A DNA stretch of 64,000 bases from assembly GCA_001447805.1 (NCBI GenBank), contig CP013099.1, positions 2,985,181 to 3,049,180 on the forward strand. Reading direction: 5' to 3'. A program made the translations under genes and the position numbers. This DNA is from Candidatus Tenderia electrophaga (lineage in GTDB: Bacteria; Pseudomonadota; Gammaproteobacteria; Tenderiales; Tenderiaceae). This document shows, one piece after another, positions 45,501 to 55,958 of this stretch (its first letter is position 1; each line of letters starts with the position of its first letter). The notes beneath the pieces were generated by a model that saw only the letters and a program-made list of their open reading frames with translations, did no database searches and was not told where the DNA came from.

Positions 45501-46955
45501 TCATGCCTCTGTGGAGGAGGGTTCATGCATATCCCCGACGCGCACGATCTTCAGCGCGTTGGTACCGCCCAAGACCCCCATGAGATCCCCTTTGGTAATG
45601 ATCACAAGATCGCCGTTGCGCACCGCACCGCGCCGCATCAACTCGTCCACCGCCTCTTTATTGACCACCGAATGGTCGGTGGTGGTATGGGTAAAACTGA
45701 CGGGACAAACACCGCGATACAAAGTCACCTTGCGGCGCGTTTCCACATGAGGTGTCAGGGCATAAATCGGAATCCCGGAACTGATACGCGACATCCACAA
45801 TGGAGTCGCACCCGACTCGGTCAGGCAGGCGATGGCCTTGACGCCAAGATGATTGGCGGCATACATGGCCGCCATGGCGATGGCCTCGTCGACACGGCTA
45901 AAACGGGTGTTGATACGATGATCCGAGGTGCTGGCCAGCTCCTCCTTCTCGGCGCTGATACAAATACGCGCCATGGCCGCAACCGCCTTGGCCGGATATT
46001 TGCCGGCGGCGGTTTCGGCAGACAGCATCACCGCGTCGGTGCCGTCCAGCACGGCATTGGCCACGTCGAAGACCTCCGCCCGCGTGGGGATGGGGTTCTC
46101 GATCATGCTCTCCATCATCTGGGTGGCGGTAATGACGACACGGTTCATGGCGCGCGCCATCTTGATCAGGCGTTTCTGCACCGCCGGCAGTTCGGCGTCG
46201 CCGATCTCCACGCCCAGATCGCCGCGGGCGATCATGATAGCGTCGGAGGCGGCAATAATCTCTTCGGCATCGTCCACGGCTTCGGCCCGTTCGATCTTGG
46301 CCACGATGCCGCCGTGGCCGCCGGCCTCGCGCAGCAGTTCGCGGGCCAGATGCACGTCATCGGCCTTGCGCGGAAAGGAGATGGCCACATAATCGGCCTG
46401 CATCTCGGCGGCGGTCTTGATGTCCGCCTTGTCTTTTTCCGTCAATGCGGCGGCGGACAGCCCCCCGCCCATACGATTGATGCCCTTGTTGTTGGAGAGC
46501 ATACCCCCCACCTGCACCTTACAAACGATTTCCTGGCCTTGGACCTCTTCTACCCACAGCACGATGCGGCCGTCGTCGAGCAACAGCGTATCGCCGCGGT
46601 TGACGTCATTGGGCAGCTCTTTGTAAGTCAGGCCGACACGCTCCTGATCACCGTCGTTGGTGGCGCAGGCGGCGTCGAGGATGAAGCGCTGACCTTCGGC
46701 GAGTTTGACCTTGCCGTCCTTGAAACGCTCGGTGCGAATCTTAGGACCCTGCAGGTCGGCGAGCACGCCGACTTGGCGTCCGTGCGCGCGGGCGCGATTG
46801 CGTACCGCCTCGGCGCGATTGATGTGTTCTTCAGCCGAACCGTGGGAAAAATTGGCGCGCACCACGTCAACACCGGCTTGAATCAGCTCATCCAGTGCTT
46901 TCGGGTCATCCGTTGCCGGCCCAAGGGTCGCAACAATCTTTGTGCGTCTAAACAT
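45501..46955 (-). CDS. pyk: Pyruvate kinase
   Basis: The 484-residue cytoplasmic enzyme makes pyruvate and ATP from phosphoenolpyruvate and ADP. Typical blocks are [34 protein letters not shown] (substrate and K+ site), [12 protein letters not shown] and [20 protein letters not shown]. The C-terminal allosteric domain follows, ending in a [16 protein letters not shown] region. The sequence favours the type II (AMP or sugar-phosphate activated) pyruvate kinase, but I cannot assign the effector. It sits between pgk and fba, so it belongs to a glycolytic and Calvin-type cluster. Only an imperfect hairpin separates it from pgk. Confidence 0.96.
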   Translation of the reverse strand: MFRRTKIVATLGPATDDPKALDELIQAGVDVVRANFSHGSAEEHINRAEAVRNRARAHGRQVGVLADLQGPKIRTERFKDGKVKLAEGQRFILDAACATNDGDQERVGLTYKELPNDVNRGDTLLLDDGRIVLWVEEVQGQEIVCKVQVGGMLSNNKGINRMGGGLSAAALTEKDKADIKTAAEMQADYVAISFPRKADDVHLARELLREAGGHGGIVAKIERAEAVDDAEEIIAASDAIMIARGDLGVEIGDAELPAVQKRLIKMARAMNRVVITATQMMESMIENPIPTRAEVFDVANAVLDGTDAVMLSAETAAGKYPAKAVAAMARICISAEKEELASTSDHRINTRFSRVDEAIAMAAMYAANHLGVKAIACLTESGATPLWMSRISSGIPIYALTPHVETRRKVTLYRGVCPVSFTHTTTDHSVVNKEAVDELMRRGAVRNGDLVIITKGDLMGVLGGTNALKIVRVGDMHEPSSTEA

Positions 46956-47006
46956 ATGTGTGGATTTACACCTATTCGTATTTATTATCGTTATATAACT
47001 TCAAAC

Positions 47007-47029
47007 TTCCCCGGGAAAACGCCGGGGAA
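47007..47029 (-). terminator. Hairpin between pgk and pyk, possible attenuator
   Basis: Arms TTCCCCGG and CCGGGGAA with a 7-nt loop form a perfect 8-bp stem just after the pgk stop. The following bases on the minus strand (GTTTGAAG) are not a clean U-tract. Partial termination or an RNA processing point is more likely than full termination. Confidence 0.45.
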
Positions 47030-47042
47030 AACACCATAAATT

Positions 47043-48221
47043 CTAGTTGGCGGCACGCTCTTCCAAAATGGCCACAGCCGGCAGGGTCTTGCCTTCCAGG
47101 AATTCGAGGAAGGCGCCGCCGCCGGTGGAAATGTAGGATACTTTATCAGCAATATCGTACTTATCAACCGCGGCCAGGGTATCACCGCCACCGGCGATTG
47201 AGAAGGCAGCGGACTCGGCGATCGCCAGTGACAAGGCCTTGGTGCCTTCGCCGAATTGATCGAACTCAAACACGCCTACCGGGCCGTTCCAAACGATGGT
47301 GCCGGCGTCCTTGAGGATCTCGGCCAGTTGCTTTGAGGTCTCGGGACCGATGTCGAAGATCATGTCATCGTCAGACACTTCAGTCACCGCTTTGAGTGTC
47401 GCTTGCGCGGTTTCAGAGAATTCCTTGCCGCAGACCACGTCCGTAGGGACCGGGATCTCGGCGCCGCGGGACGTGGCATCCGCCGTCAACCTGTCACAGG
47501 TGTCAACCAGATCGGCTTCGTACAATGATTTACCGACGTTATAGCCCGCCGCCGCGATGAAGGTATTGGCGATGCCGCCGCCGACGATCAACTGGTCGAC
47601 CTTCTTGGAGAGAGATTCCAACACGGTCAGCTTGGTGGACACCTTGGAACCGCCGACAATCGCGACCATGGGACGTTTGGGATTGTCCAGCGCCTTGCCC
47701 AATGCATCCAGCTCATCGGCCAGCAGGGGACCGGCGCAAGCGGTGGGGGCGTACTTGGCCACGCCGTGGGTGGAACCCTGGGCGCGATGCGCGGTACCGA
47801 AGGCGTCCATCACGAAGACATCGCAGAGTGCGGCATATTTCTTGGCCAGCGCATCGTCATTTTTCTTCTCGCCCACATTGAAGCGAACGTTTTCCAGGAT
47901 GGCCACTTCGCCGTCACCCAGCTCGACGCCGTCCAGATAATCCTTGATCAACTTTACCGGCTTGCCCAGCAGATTGCTCATATGCTCGGCCACCGGCGCC
48001 AGAGAAAACTCATCGCTGTACTCGCCTTCGGTGGGGCGCCCCAGGTGAGACATGATCATCACCGCGCCACCCGCAGCCAAGGCCTTTTCGATGGTCGGCA
48101 GGGAGGCGCGGATACGCTTGTCTGAAGAGACCTTGCCGTTCTTCACCGGCACGTTGAGGTCCTGGCGAATCAATACACGCTTACCTGCCAGTTCCAGATC
48201 AGTCATCTTGATTACGGACAT
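47043..48221 (-). CDS. pgk: Phosphoglycerate kinase
   Basis: This 392-residue monomeric enzyme moves phosphate between 1,3-bisphosphoglycerate and ADP, in reverse during carbon fixation. The N-terminal substrate domain has [18 protein letters not shown] and [13 protein letters not shown]. The C-terminal nucleotide domain has [13 protein letters not shown] and [20 protein letters not shown], with the end [18 protein letters not shown]. All expected catalytic segments are present. It is the middle gene of the tkt-gap-pgk-pyk-fba series. A strong terminator separates it from gap, so it may have its own promoter in the AT-rich region upstream. Confidence 0.97.
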   Translation of the reverse strand: MSVIKMTDLELAGKRVLIRQDLNVPVKNGKVSSDKRIRASLPTIEKALAAGGAVMIMSHLGRPTEGEYSDEFSLAPVAEHMSNLLGKPVKLIKDYLDGVELGDGEVAILENVRFNVGEKKNDDALAKKYAALCDVFVMDAFGTAHRAQGSTHGVAKYAPTACAGPLLADELDALGKALDNPKRPMVAIVGGSKVSTKLTVLESLSKKVDQLIVGGGIANTFIAAAGYNVGKSLYEADLVDTCDRLTADATSRGAEIPVPTDVVCGKEFSETAQATLKAVTEVSDDDMIFDIGPETSKQLAEILKDAGTIVWNGPVGVFEFDQFGEGTKALSLAIAESAAFSIAGGGDTLAAVDKYDIADKVSYISTGGGAFLEFLEGKTLPAVAILEERAAN

Positions 48222-48311
48222 TGGGTTTATCTCCTGATGTGTTTCGAAAAAATTTGCTCAAGGCGGTCCTTCAGCAAATTACTCCGCAATTCAGCACAAA
48301 GAGAAAAGAGC

Positions 48312-48350
48312 AAAAAAACAAGAGGCGGACGTACGCCCGCCACCTTGTTT
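48312..48350 (-). terminator. Rho-independent terminator of gap
   Basis: On the minus strand the arms AACAAG-GGCGG and CCGCC-TTGTT form a two-part stem around a GCGTACGT loop, followed by seven T residues. It lies about 40 bp after the gap stop and separates gap from pgk. Confidence 0.85.
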
Positions 48351-48390
48351 TTCATTACTCTTTACATCTTTACTTTATATCTCTGCAGTT

Positions 48391-49462
<1,072 letters not shown>

Positions 49463-49477
49463 TAATAATCGTTATGT

Positions 49478-51472
49478 TTAGAGCACGCTCTCAACAGTCT
49501 TGACGACGTTCTCTACGGTAAAGCCGAACTCCTTGAACAGCTGGCCTGCAGGCGCCGACTCACCGAAACGGTTCAAGCCGACCACCTTGCCGTTCAAACC
49601 GACGTACTTGTACCAACCGTCGGTCACACCGGCCTCCACCGCGACGCGGGCGGTGACGGATGACGGAATCACGGATTCGCGATAGGACTCGTCCTGCGCT
49701 TCGAAGACATCGACTGCGGGCATGGAAACGACCCGGACCTTCTTGCCCTTGCCGGACAACTCTTCAGCCGCACCGGTGGCGAGGGCGACTTCGGAACCGG
49801 TGGCGATGATGATGGCGTCCGGGGTACCGTCGCAATCCTTCAGCACATAACCGCCCTTGGCGATGGCAGCGATCTGCTCGTCGTTGCGCGATTGATGGGC
49901 CAGGCCCTGGCGCGAGAAGATCAGCGAGGTCGGACCGTCTCTCTTCTCGATGGCCGCTTTCCAGGCCACGGCGGTCTCTACTGCATCACAGGGACGCCAG
50001 ACTGTCATATTGGGAATCATACGCAGGGTGGCGGTCTGCTCCACCGGCTGGTGGGTGGGGCCGTCTTCGCCCAGACCGATGGAGTCGTGGGTATAGACGA
50101 AGATGGAACCCTGCTTCATCAGGGCCGCCATGCGCAGGGCGTTACGGGCATATTCAGAGAACATCAAGAAGGTGCCGCCGAAGGCGATGAAACCGCCGTG
50201 CAGAACGATACCGTTGAGGATGGCCGACATGCCGAACTCACGCACACCGTAGGACAGATAGTTGCCGTCGGTGACCGTGTTGGTGATGGCTTTGGCGTCG
50301 GGCCAGTTGGTCAGATTCGACGGGGTCAGGTCGGCGGAACCGCCCAGGAACTCAGGCAGGACCGCGGCATAGGCGGTGATGGCACCCTGAGACGCCTTAC
50401 GGGTGGCCGGGCTCTCAGCCTTTTCATTGACCGCGGCGATGTACTCGGCGGTCACCTGTTCCCAGTTGGCGGGCAACTCACCGGCGGTGCGGCGCTCGAA
50501 CTCCGCCGCCAGGTCCGGATGGGCGGCCTTATAGGCGGCGAACTTTTCGTTCCAGGCCGCTTCGGCGGCGGCGCCCTTTTCTTTCGCGTCCCAACCGGCG
50601 TAGATCTCGTCGGGCACTTCGAAGGTGCCGTGGGGCCAGCCCAGGTTTTCACGCGTGGCGGCGATTTCATCGTCGCCCAGCGGGGCGCCGTGGCAGTCGT
50701 GGCTGCCGCACAGATTGGGCGAGCCGTAACCGATGACGGTCTTGGTGCAAATCAGACTAGGCTTGTCGTTAACCGACTTGGCCTCGCGGATGGCCGCGGC
50801 CACCGCGTCGGCATCGTGGCCGTCCACATCACGCACCACGTGCCAGCCGTAGGCTTCGAAGCGCTTGGGCGTGTCGTCGGTAAACCAGTTGTCCACATGA
50901 CCGTCGATGGAGATGCCGTTATCGTCCCAGAAGGCCATCAGCTTGCCCAGCCCCAGAGTACCGGCCAAGGCGCAGGACTCGTGGGAGATGCCCTCCATCA
51001 TGCAGCCGTCGCCCAGAAAGACATAGGTGTAGTGATCGACGATGTGGTGATTATCGCGATTGAATTGACCGGCCAGGGTGCGCTCGGCCAGGGCCATGCC
51101 GACGGCATTGCTGATGCCCTGCCCCAAGGGTCCGGTGGTAGTCTCCACGCCGGCGGTGTAACCATACTCGGGGTGACCCGGGGTCTGGGAATGCAGTTGA
51201 CGGAAGTTTTTCAGCTCTGCCAAGGGTAGGTCATAGCCGGTCAGGTGCAGCAGGGAATAGATCAGCATGGAGCCGTGACCGTTGGACAATACGAAACGGT
51301 CGCGGTTGACCCACTGCGGGTTGGTTGGGTTGTGGTGCATGAAGTCGTTCCACAGCACTTCGGCAATATCCGCCATCCCCATGGGGGCGCCAGGGTGACC
51401 TGAATTCGCTTTTTGAACTGCGTCCATGCTCAAGGCACGGATGGCATTCGCTAGATCTTTGCGAGAGGGCAT
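49478..51472 (-). CDS. tkt: Transketolase
   Basis: The start is set at the ATG at 51472 because GAGGAGAG precedes it and homology begins there ([19 protein letters not shown]). The frame is open to 51595, but that part is not conserved. The 664-residue enzyme uses thiamine diphosphate to move two-carbon units in the pentose phosphate and Calvin cycles. Motifs are [19 protein letters not shown] at the N-terminus, the ThDP/metal motif [12 protein letters not shown] near 155 and [20 protein letters not shown] near 460 (written FVYTHDS here). It is the first gene of the series that continues with gap, pgk, pyk and fba. Confidence 0.97.
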   Translation of the reverse strand: MPSRKDLANAIRALSMDAVQKANSGHPGAPMGMADIAEVLWNDFMHHNPTNPQWVNRDRFVLSNGHGSMLIYSLLHLTGYDLPLAELKNFRQLHSQTPGHPEYGYTAGVETTTGPLGQGISNAVGMALAERTLAGQFNRDNHHIVDHYTYVFLGDGCMMEGISHESCALAGTLGLGKLMAFWDDNGISIDGHVDNWFTDDTPKRFEAYGWHVVRDVDGHDADAVAAAIREAKSVNDKPSLICTKTVIGYGSPNLCGSHDCHGAPLGDDEIAATRENLGWPHGTFEVPDEIYAGWDAKEKGAAAEAAWNEKFAAYKAAHPDLAAEFERRTAGELPANWEQVTAEYIAAVNEKAESPATRKASQGAITAYAAVLPEFLGGSADLTPSNLTNWPDAKAITNTVTDGNYLSYGVREFGMSAILNGIVLHGGFIAFGGTFLMFSEYARNALRMAALMKQGSIFVYTHDSIGLGEDGPTHQPVEQTATLRMIPNMTVWRPCDAVETAVAWKAAIEKRDGPTSLIFSRQGLAHQSRNDEQIAAIAKGGYVLKDCDGTPDAIIIATGSEVALATGAAEELSGKGKKVRVVSMPAVDVFEAQDESYRESVIPSSVTARVAVEAGVTDGWYKYVGLNGKVVGLNRFGESAPAGQLFKEFGFTVENVVKTVESVL

Positions 51473-51842
51473 AAAACTCTCCTCAACTCTTGTAGGTGAA
51501 CGGAAAAATAAATAAAAACAATGTGTTACCAATAAAATCGGGGCCGCCTGGACCTTGCCGAGAGCGGGAAAGCGGGCAATTCTAGCACAAAACACTTGCC
51601 CCCAACATGGCTTGAATCAAAAACAGGGCTATATACCACAACCTGCGAATGGCTATTGGCTGATTCTTACGCACTTTTGATATTTTTGGGCCACTCCGAC
51701 GGGTAGGGCAAAAAATTTTATTTTTATAGTTTTTTGTGGGCCGCCGGGCACCCTTTATTCTTATTTATTACTATAGGCGCTATTTTCCCTTACTTCACAC
51801 CTCCAAGCAAGCCCAAAAACCACCCCAAAACCGGCCCCGGGG
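51473..51842. other. Divergent intergenic region between tkt and metK
   Basis: No gene is seen. It contains AT-rich stretches around 51700-51735 (ATTTTATTTTTATAG) that could carry a promoter for either direction. There is also a GC-rich inverted stretch around 51738-51750. I looked for a SAM riboswitch before metK and found no K-turn/P1-P4-like or SAM-II-like pattern. Confidence 0.4.
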
Positions 51843-51871
51843 TTCACTGGAACGGCCTTTCGCTATAGAAT
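51843..51871 (+). promoter_or_regulatory. Sigma70-like promoter of metK
   Basis: TTCACT at 51843-51848 and TAGAAT at 51866-51871 are separated by 17 bp. The -10 region can also be read as TATAGAAT. Transcription would start near 51878, about 64 nt before the metK ATG, which has GGAG at a proper distance. Confidence 0.5.
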
Positions 51872-51941
51872 ATGCCGTCGGTCCGGGGGGGGTCATCATT
51901 AACTCACATATCTTTCATTCAAGTATTTTGGAGCAAATTTA

Positions 51942-53102
51942 ATGTCCAAGAATTATTTATTTACATCTGAATCGGTGTCCGAAGGGCATCCGGATAAGGT
52001 CGCCGACCAAATTTCTGACAGTGTCCTGGACGCCATCCTGGATCAAGACACAAAGGCGCGTGTCGCCTGCGAAACCATGATCAACACCGGCATGATTATC
52101 CTCTCCGGCGAGATCACTACCTCGGCCTCGGTCGACTTCCAGGACGTGGCCCGCCAAGCCGTCAAGCGCATCGGCTACAACAGCTCCGAGATGGGCTTCG
52201 ACTGGGAGACCTGCGCTGTATTGGTCGCCATGGACAAGCAGTCCGCCGATATCGCCATGGGTGTGGACGAAGTCAACGACCGCGAACAGGGTGCCGGTGA
52301 CCAGGGCCTGATGTTCGGTTACGCCACCAACGAAACCGATGTCCTCATGCCCGCGCCCATCACCTACGCCCACCGTCTGGTCCGCCGTCAGGCCGAAGTG
52401 CGCAAGAACGGCGCCCTGCCCTGGTTGCGTCCCGACGCCAAGAGCCAGGTGACCTTCCGTTACGAAGACAACAAGCCGGTCGGCATCGACGCGGTGGTTC
52501 TGTCTACCCAGCACAATGAAGAGATCAACACCGAGACCCTGCGTGCCGCGGTCATGGACGAGATCATCAAGCCGGTCCTGCCGAGCGAGTGGATCACCTC
52601 CGACACCCAGTTCCACATCAATCCCACTGGCCGTTTCGTTATCGGTGGCCCCGTGGGTGACTGTGGTCTGACCGGCCGTAAGATCATCGTCGACACCTAC
52701 GGCGGCATGGCCCGTCACGGGGGTGGCGCCTTCTCTGGCAAGGATCCGTCCAAGGTGGACCGTTCCGCCGCGTATGCCGGCCGTTACGTCGCCAAGAACA
52801 TCGTCGCCGCCGGTCTGGCCGAGCGCTGCGAGATCCAGATCTCTTATGCCATCGGCGTGGCCGAGCCGACCTCGATCTCCATCGACACCTTCGGCACCGG
52901 CAAGGTTGACGATGTCCGCATCGAAGAATTGGTCCGTGAGCATTTCGACCTGCGCCCCAAGGGCCTGATCGCCATGCTTAATCTGATGCAGCCTATCTAC
53001 ACCGCCACGGCCGCTTACGGTCACTTTGGCCGCGAAGATGTGGAACTCCCCTGGGAGCGTACCGACAAGGCAGCTGCATTGCGTGACGCAGCACGCATCT
53101 AA
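51942..53102 (+). CDS. metK: S-adenosylmethionine synthase
   Basis: The 386-residue enzyme makes S-adenosylmethionine from ATP and methionine. It opens [20 protein letters not shown], with the ATP-site His and metal Asp. The block [16 protein letters not shown] is the MetK signature, and [19 protein letters not shown] is the P-loop-like signature near residue 260. Length is standard. It starts the plus-strand S-adenosylmethionine cycle cluster metK-ahcY-metF. The 181-bp space to ahcY holds an SAH riboswitch, so ahcY can be controlled separately from metK. Confidence 0.98.
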   Translation: MSKNYLFTSESVSEGHPDKVADQISDSVLDAILDQDTKARVACETMINTGMIILSGEITTSASVDFQDVARQAVKRIGYNSSEMGFDWETCAVLVAMDKQSADIAMGVDEVNDREQGAGDQGLMFGYATNETDVLMPAPITYAHRLVRRQAEVRKNGALPWLRPDAKSQVTFRYEDNKPVGIDAVVLSTQHNEEINTETLRAAVMDEIIKPVLPSEWITSDTQFHINPTGRFVIGGPVGDCGLTGRKIIVDTYGGMARHGGGAFSGKDPSKVDRSAAYAGRYVAKNIVAAGLAERCEIQISYAIGVAEPTSISIDTFGTGKVDDVRIEELVREHFDLRPKGLIAMLNLMQPIYTATAAYGHFGREDVELPWERTDKAAALRDAARI

Positions 53103-53158
53103 GGACTGCGCAGGCGAGGGACGGTGTTCCGGCCTGCACCTGTAACAACTATCTCTTA

Positions 53159-53187
53159 CCGCCTTTATTAACAGGCGGCCCTCTTTT
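53159..53187 (+). terminator. Weak hairpin after metK
   Basis: Arms CCGCCT and AGGCGG enclose TTATTAAC, followed by CCCTCTTTT. The T-rich tail is also the 5' strand of riboswitch stem P1, so termination and riboswitch folding could interfere. Intrinsic termination is only a possibility. Confidence 0.35.
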
Positions 53188-53262
53188 CGAGGAGCGTTGC
53201 GACAGCTATCCCAGCGGATATCTGCCAGGCTCGAAGAGAGGCTTCATTAACAACGGCGCTCG
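53181..53262 (+). promoter_or_regulatory. SAH riboswitch controlling ahcY
   Basis: The sequence matches the S-adenosylhomocysteine riboswitch (Rfam SAH_riboswitch class) at its conserved parts. These are CGAGGAGCGTTGCGAC at 53188-53203, CCAGGCTCG at 53225-53233 and the pseudoknot strand AACGGCGCTC at 53252-53261. Stem P1 is formed by CTCTTTTCGAG and CTCGAAGAGAG with one G-U pair. The riboswitch turns on AhcY synthesis when SAH accumulates. The ahcY ribosome-binding site (GGAGG) lies just 3' of the pseudoknot, consistent with control of translation. Confidence 0.92.
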
Positions 53263-53283
53263 GTTAAATTTGGAGGACTATCC

Positions 53284-54693
53284 ATGTCTGAATTTACCGA
53301 TTATAAAGTTGCCGACATCTCACTGGCCGATTGGGGCCGCAAGGAAATGAATATCGCCGAGACCGAAATGCCCGGTCTGATGGCGCTGCGTGAGAAATAC
53401 GGCAAGGAAAAACCGCTCAAGGGCGCGCGCATCATGGGCAGCCTGCACATGACCATCCAGACTGCAGTACTCATCGAAACCCTGGTGGAATTGGGTGCCG
53501 AGGTACGCTGGGTATCGTGCAACATCTTCTCCACCCAGGACCATGCCGCAGCCGCTATTGCAGCCCAAAACATCCCGGTCTTCGCCTGGAAGGGCGAAAC
53601 CCTGGAAGAGTATTGGTGGTGTACCGAGCAGGCCTTCAAATGGCCCAATGGTCAGACCGCGAATATGATCCTGGACGACGGCGGCGACGCCACCCTGCTG
53701 GTGCACAAGGGTGTCGAATGTGAAAAGAACGGTGCCGTGCCCTCGCCCAACACCACGGACAACGAAGAGCTGAAATGTGTCTACGGCGTGCTGGCCCGGG
53801 TCATGGAAGAAGATCCCAAGTTCTGGACCAAGCAGGCGGAAAGCATCAAGGGTGTCACCGAAGAAACCACCACCGGTGTCCATCGCCTGTATGACATGAT
53901 GAAGAAGGGCGAGCTGCTGTTCCCCGGCATGAACGTCAACGACTCGGTCACCAAGTCCAAGTTCGACAACCTCTACGGCTGCCGTGAGTCGCTGGTTGAC
54001 GCCATCAAGCGTGCCACCGACGTCATGATCGCCGGCAAGATCGCCGTGGTCTGTGGTTACGGCGACGTTGGTAAGGGTTCCGCTCAGTCACTGCGCGGTC
54101 TGGCTGCCACTGTTTGGGTCACCGAGATCGATCCCATCTGCGCCCTGCAGGCGGCAATGGAAGGCTTCCGCGTGGTCACCATGGAAGAAGCCGCTCCTGT
54201 CGCCGACATCTTTGTCACCACCACCGGTAACAAAGACATCATCACCCACGATCACATGGTCAAGATGAAGAACCAGGCCATCGTTTGTAATATCGGTCAC
54301 TTCGATAACGAAATCGATATCGCCGGTATGAAGAAGTACGAGTGGGAAAACATCAAGCCGCAGGTCGACCACATCATCCTGCCCAACGGCAACCGCATCA
54401 TCATGTTGGCCGAAGGCCGCCTGGTGAACCTGGGCTGTGGTACCGGTCATCCCAGCTTTGTCATGTCCAACTCCTTCACCAACCAGGTGTTGGCACAGAT
54501 GGAGTTTTTCAACAAGAAAGAGGATGAGTATCCGATCGGCGTCTACATCCTGCCGAAGCAACTGGACGAAGAGGTCGCCCGTCTGCATCTGGGCAGGGTC
54601 GATGCGCATCTGACCAAGCTGAGCCAGGATCAGGCCGACTACATCGGTGTTGCCGTGGAAGGTCCTTACAAGTCCGACCATTATCGCTACTAA
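53284..54693 (+). CDS. ahcY: Adenosylhomocysteinase
   Basis: The 469-residue NAD-dependent enzyme hydrolyses S-adenosylhomocysteine to adenosine and homocysteine, removing a methyltransferase inhibitor. The block [20 protein letters not shown] opens the protein. The NAD-binding region has [20 protein letters not shown] near residue 258, and the C-terminal lid ends with the conserved YKSDHYRY. Bacterial-type length, with the proteobacterial insertion, fits. The ATG follows TTGGAGGACTATCC, a strong ribosome-binding site. It is regulated by the SAH riboswitch at 53181-53262. Confidence 0.98.
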   Translation: MSEFTDYKVADISLADWGRKEMNIAETEMPGLMALREKYGKEKPLKGARIMGSLHMTIQTAVLIETLVELGAEVRWVSCNIFSTQDHAAAAIAAQNIPVFAWKGETLEEYWWCTEQAFKWPNGQTANMILDDGGDATLLVHKGVECEKNGAVPSPNTTDNEELKCVYGVLARVMEEDPKFWTKQAESIKGVTEETTTGVHRLYDMMKKGELLFPGMNVNDSVTKSKFDNLYGCRESLVDAIKRATDVMIAGKIAVVCGYGDVGKGSAQSLRGLAATVWVTEIDPICALQAAMEGFRVVTMEEAAPVADIFVTTTGNKDIITHDHMVKMKNQAIVCNIGHFDNEIDIAGMKKYEWENIKPQVDHIILPNGNRIIMLAEGRLVNLGCGTGHPSFVMSNSFTNQVLAQMEFFNKKEDEYPIGVYILPKQLDEEVARLHLGRVDAHLTKLSQDQADYIGVAVEGPYKSDHYRY

Positions 54694-54706
54694 AAAGCAG
54701 AGCGAA

Positions 54707-54748
54707 GAGGAAAGCGCACAGGGAAGTCACTTTCCTGTCTCTTTCCTC
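54707..54748 (+). other. Nested hairpin between ahcY and metF
   Basis: Outer arms GAGGAAAG and CTTTCCTC surround inner arms CAGGGAAG and CTTTCCTG, forming a long interrupted stem right after the ahcY stop. No U-tract follows. A second palindrome with the same AGGAAAG core lies at 54800-54852. The two could form alternative pairings with each other and so act as a leader structure of metF. Confidence 0.5.
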
Positions 54749-54806
54749 GGCTTTCCCACGGTGAGTTGATTCACTCCATGTAACAACAACTGAGGAAACA
54801 GGAAAG

Positions 54807-54866
54807 ATGATGGAACTCGAGAGTCTTTTCTCTTTACTCTGTCATCTTTCCTCTGCTTTTATATGA
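54807..54866 (+). CDS. Possible 19-residue leader peptide overlapping metF start
   Basis: A short frame starts with two Met codons (54807 and 54810) after TGAGGAAACAGGAAAG, a plausible ribosome-binding site. It encodes MMELESLFSLLCHLSSAFI and ends at a TGA that overlaps the metF ATG as ATGA. The metF start itself lacks a visible ribosome-binding site; the 15 bases before it are pyrimidine-rich. Translation of the small frame could thus deliver ribosomes to metF. The frame spans a palindrome (AGGAAAGATGA at 54800-54810 with TCATCTTTCCT at 54842-54852), which ribosomes would melt. It is not a recognised leader peptide. Confidence 0.4.
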   Translation: MMELESLFSLLCHLSSAFI

Positions 54867-55708
54867 ATACACAGTCAAAATTTCCCAAACAATTCAGTTG
54901 CGAGTTTTTCCCGCCCAAGTCGGAAAAGGGCGCCGATAAACTCCACAACACGCTTGAGGCGCTGGCCAAACTCGAACCGGCCTATTTCTCTGTGACCTTT
55001 GGTGCCGGGGGCAGTACCCAAGAGGGCACCTTCGACACCGTCAAAGAGATCCAGGAAAAGGGGTACGAAGCGGCGCCCCATTTGTCCTGTATCGGCGGCA
55101 CCCGCGACAGTATCCGGGCCCTGCTGGACAAGTACATGAGCATCGGCGTCAAGCGCATCGTGGCGCTGCGCGGCGATCTCCCTTCCGGCATGCGCGACCG
55201 TGGCGATTTCCGCTACGCCAACGAGCTGGTTGAGTTCATCCGCGCAGAGACCGGCGACCAGCTCAAGCTGGAAGTCGCGGCCTATCCCGAGATCCATCCC
55301 CAGGCCCCCAATGCCAAGAAGGATGTCAGAAATTTCGTGCGCAAAGTGAAGGCCGGCGCCAATGCCGCCATCACCCAGTACTTCTACAACGTCGACGCCT
55401 ACTTCTATTTTGTCGACGAGTGCGAAAAGCAGGACGTGGATATTCCCATCATTCCCGGCATCATGCCCATCATCAATTATAGCCAGTTGACCCGCTTCTC
55501 CGACATGTGCGGGGCCGAGATCCCGCGCTGGATCCGCAAACGCCTGGAGAGCTTCGGCGATGACAAGGCCTCGATTCTGGCCTTCGGTGAAGAGGTGGTC
55601 ACCGATCTCTGCCGCAAACTGCTGGACGGCGGCGCGCCTGGCCTGCACTTCTACACCATGAACCAGACCGCGCCCACCGAGAAACTGTGGCGCAATCTGG
55701 ACCTGTAA
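54863..55708 (+). CDS. metF: 5,10-Methylenetetrahydrofolate reductase
   Basis: The 281-residue FAD-dependent TIM-barrel enzyme reduces methylenetetrahydrofolate to methyltetrahydrofolate for methionine synthesis. The start NTQSKFPKQFSCEFFPPKSE carries the catalytic Glu of EFFPPK. VTFGAGGSTQEGTFD and the FAD-contact block RGDLPSGMRDRGDFRYANEL follow. PGIMPIINYSQLTRFSDMCG lies in the C-terminal half. It completes the metK-ahcY-metF cluster for the methyl cycle. No Shine-Dalgarno sequence is visible before the ATG, so coupling to the short upstream frame is possible. Confidence 0.97.
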   Translation: MNTQSKFPKQFSCEFFPPKSEKGADKLHNTLEALAKLEPAYFSVTFGAGGSTQEGTFDTVKEIQEKGYEAAPHLSCIGGTRDSIRALLDKYMSIGVKRIVALRGDLPSGMRDRGDFRYANELVEFIRAETGDQLKLEVAAYPEIHPQAPNAKKDVRNFVRKVKAGANAAITQYFYNVDAYFYFVDECEKQDVDIPIIPGIMPIINYSQLTRFSDMCGAEIPRWIRKRLESFGDDKASILAFGEEVVTDLCRKLLDGGAPGLHFYTMNQTAPTEKLWRNLDL

Positions 55709-55732
55709 GCCACGACTCAAGTACAGCCATTG

Positions 55733-55760
55733 AAAAGCCACCCTCGGGTGGCTTTTTTTA
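55733..55760 (+). terminator. Rho-independent terminator of metF
   Basis: Arms AAGCCACC and GGTGGCTT with a short CTCG loop are followed by a run of T residues (TTTTTTTA). It lies about 25 bp after the metF stop. Confidence 0.92.
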
Positions 55761-55958
55761 TTTGCCCGCAAACAAACGCGAGTGAACGCTGCTAAAGTTA
55801 GCCACGAGGATGTAGCGCCGTAAATTGATAAGCGCATTCTGGGCACCCGCTTGGTGGCTCAGCAAGGCCGGACCTGTTGGGATGCGCTGCGCTTACCCCA
55901 ACCGACCCTGTTTCTTGCATTATCATAGCGCCATGATTGCTCTGCTTCCGAGGCCTGC

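Noticed and set aside
45438-47039. Long plus-strand open frame opposite pyruvate kinase
   Set aside because: Pyruvate kinase motifs on the minus strand are unambiguous, and the antisense frame has no recognisable domain.
51473-51595. N-terminal extension of transketolase
   Set aside because: The added 41 residues are not transketolase-like, and a strong GAGGAGAG site marks the ATG at 51472.
51596-51941. Possible SAM riboswitch upstream of metK
   Set aside because: I found no conserved core of SAM-I, SAM-II or SAM/SAH classes, and an ordinary promoter fits the region. Only the SAH riboswitch before ahcY is supported.
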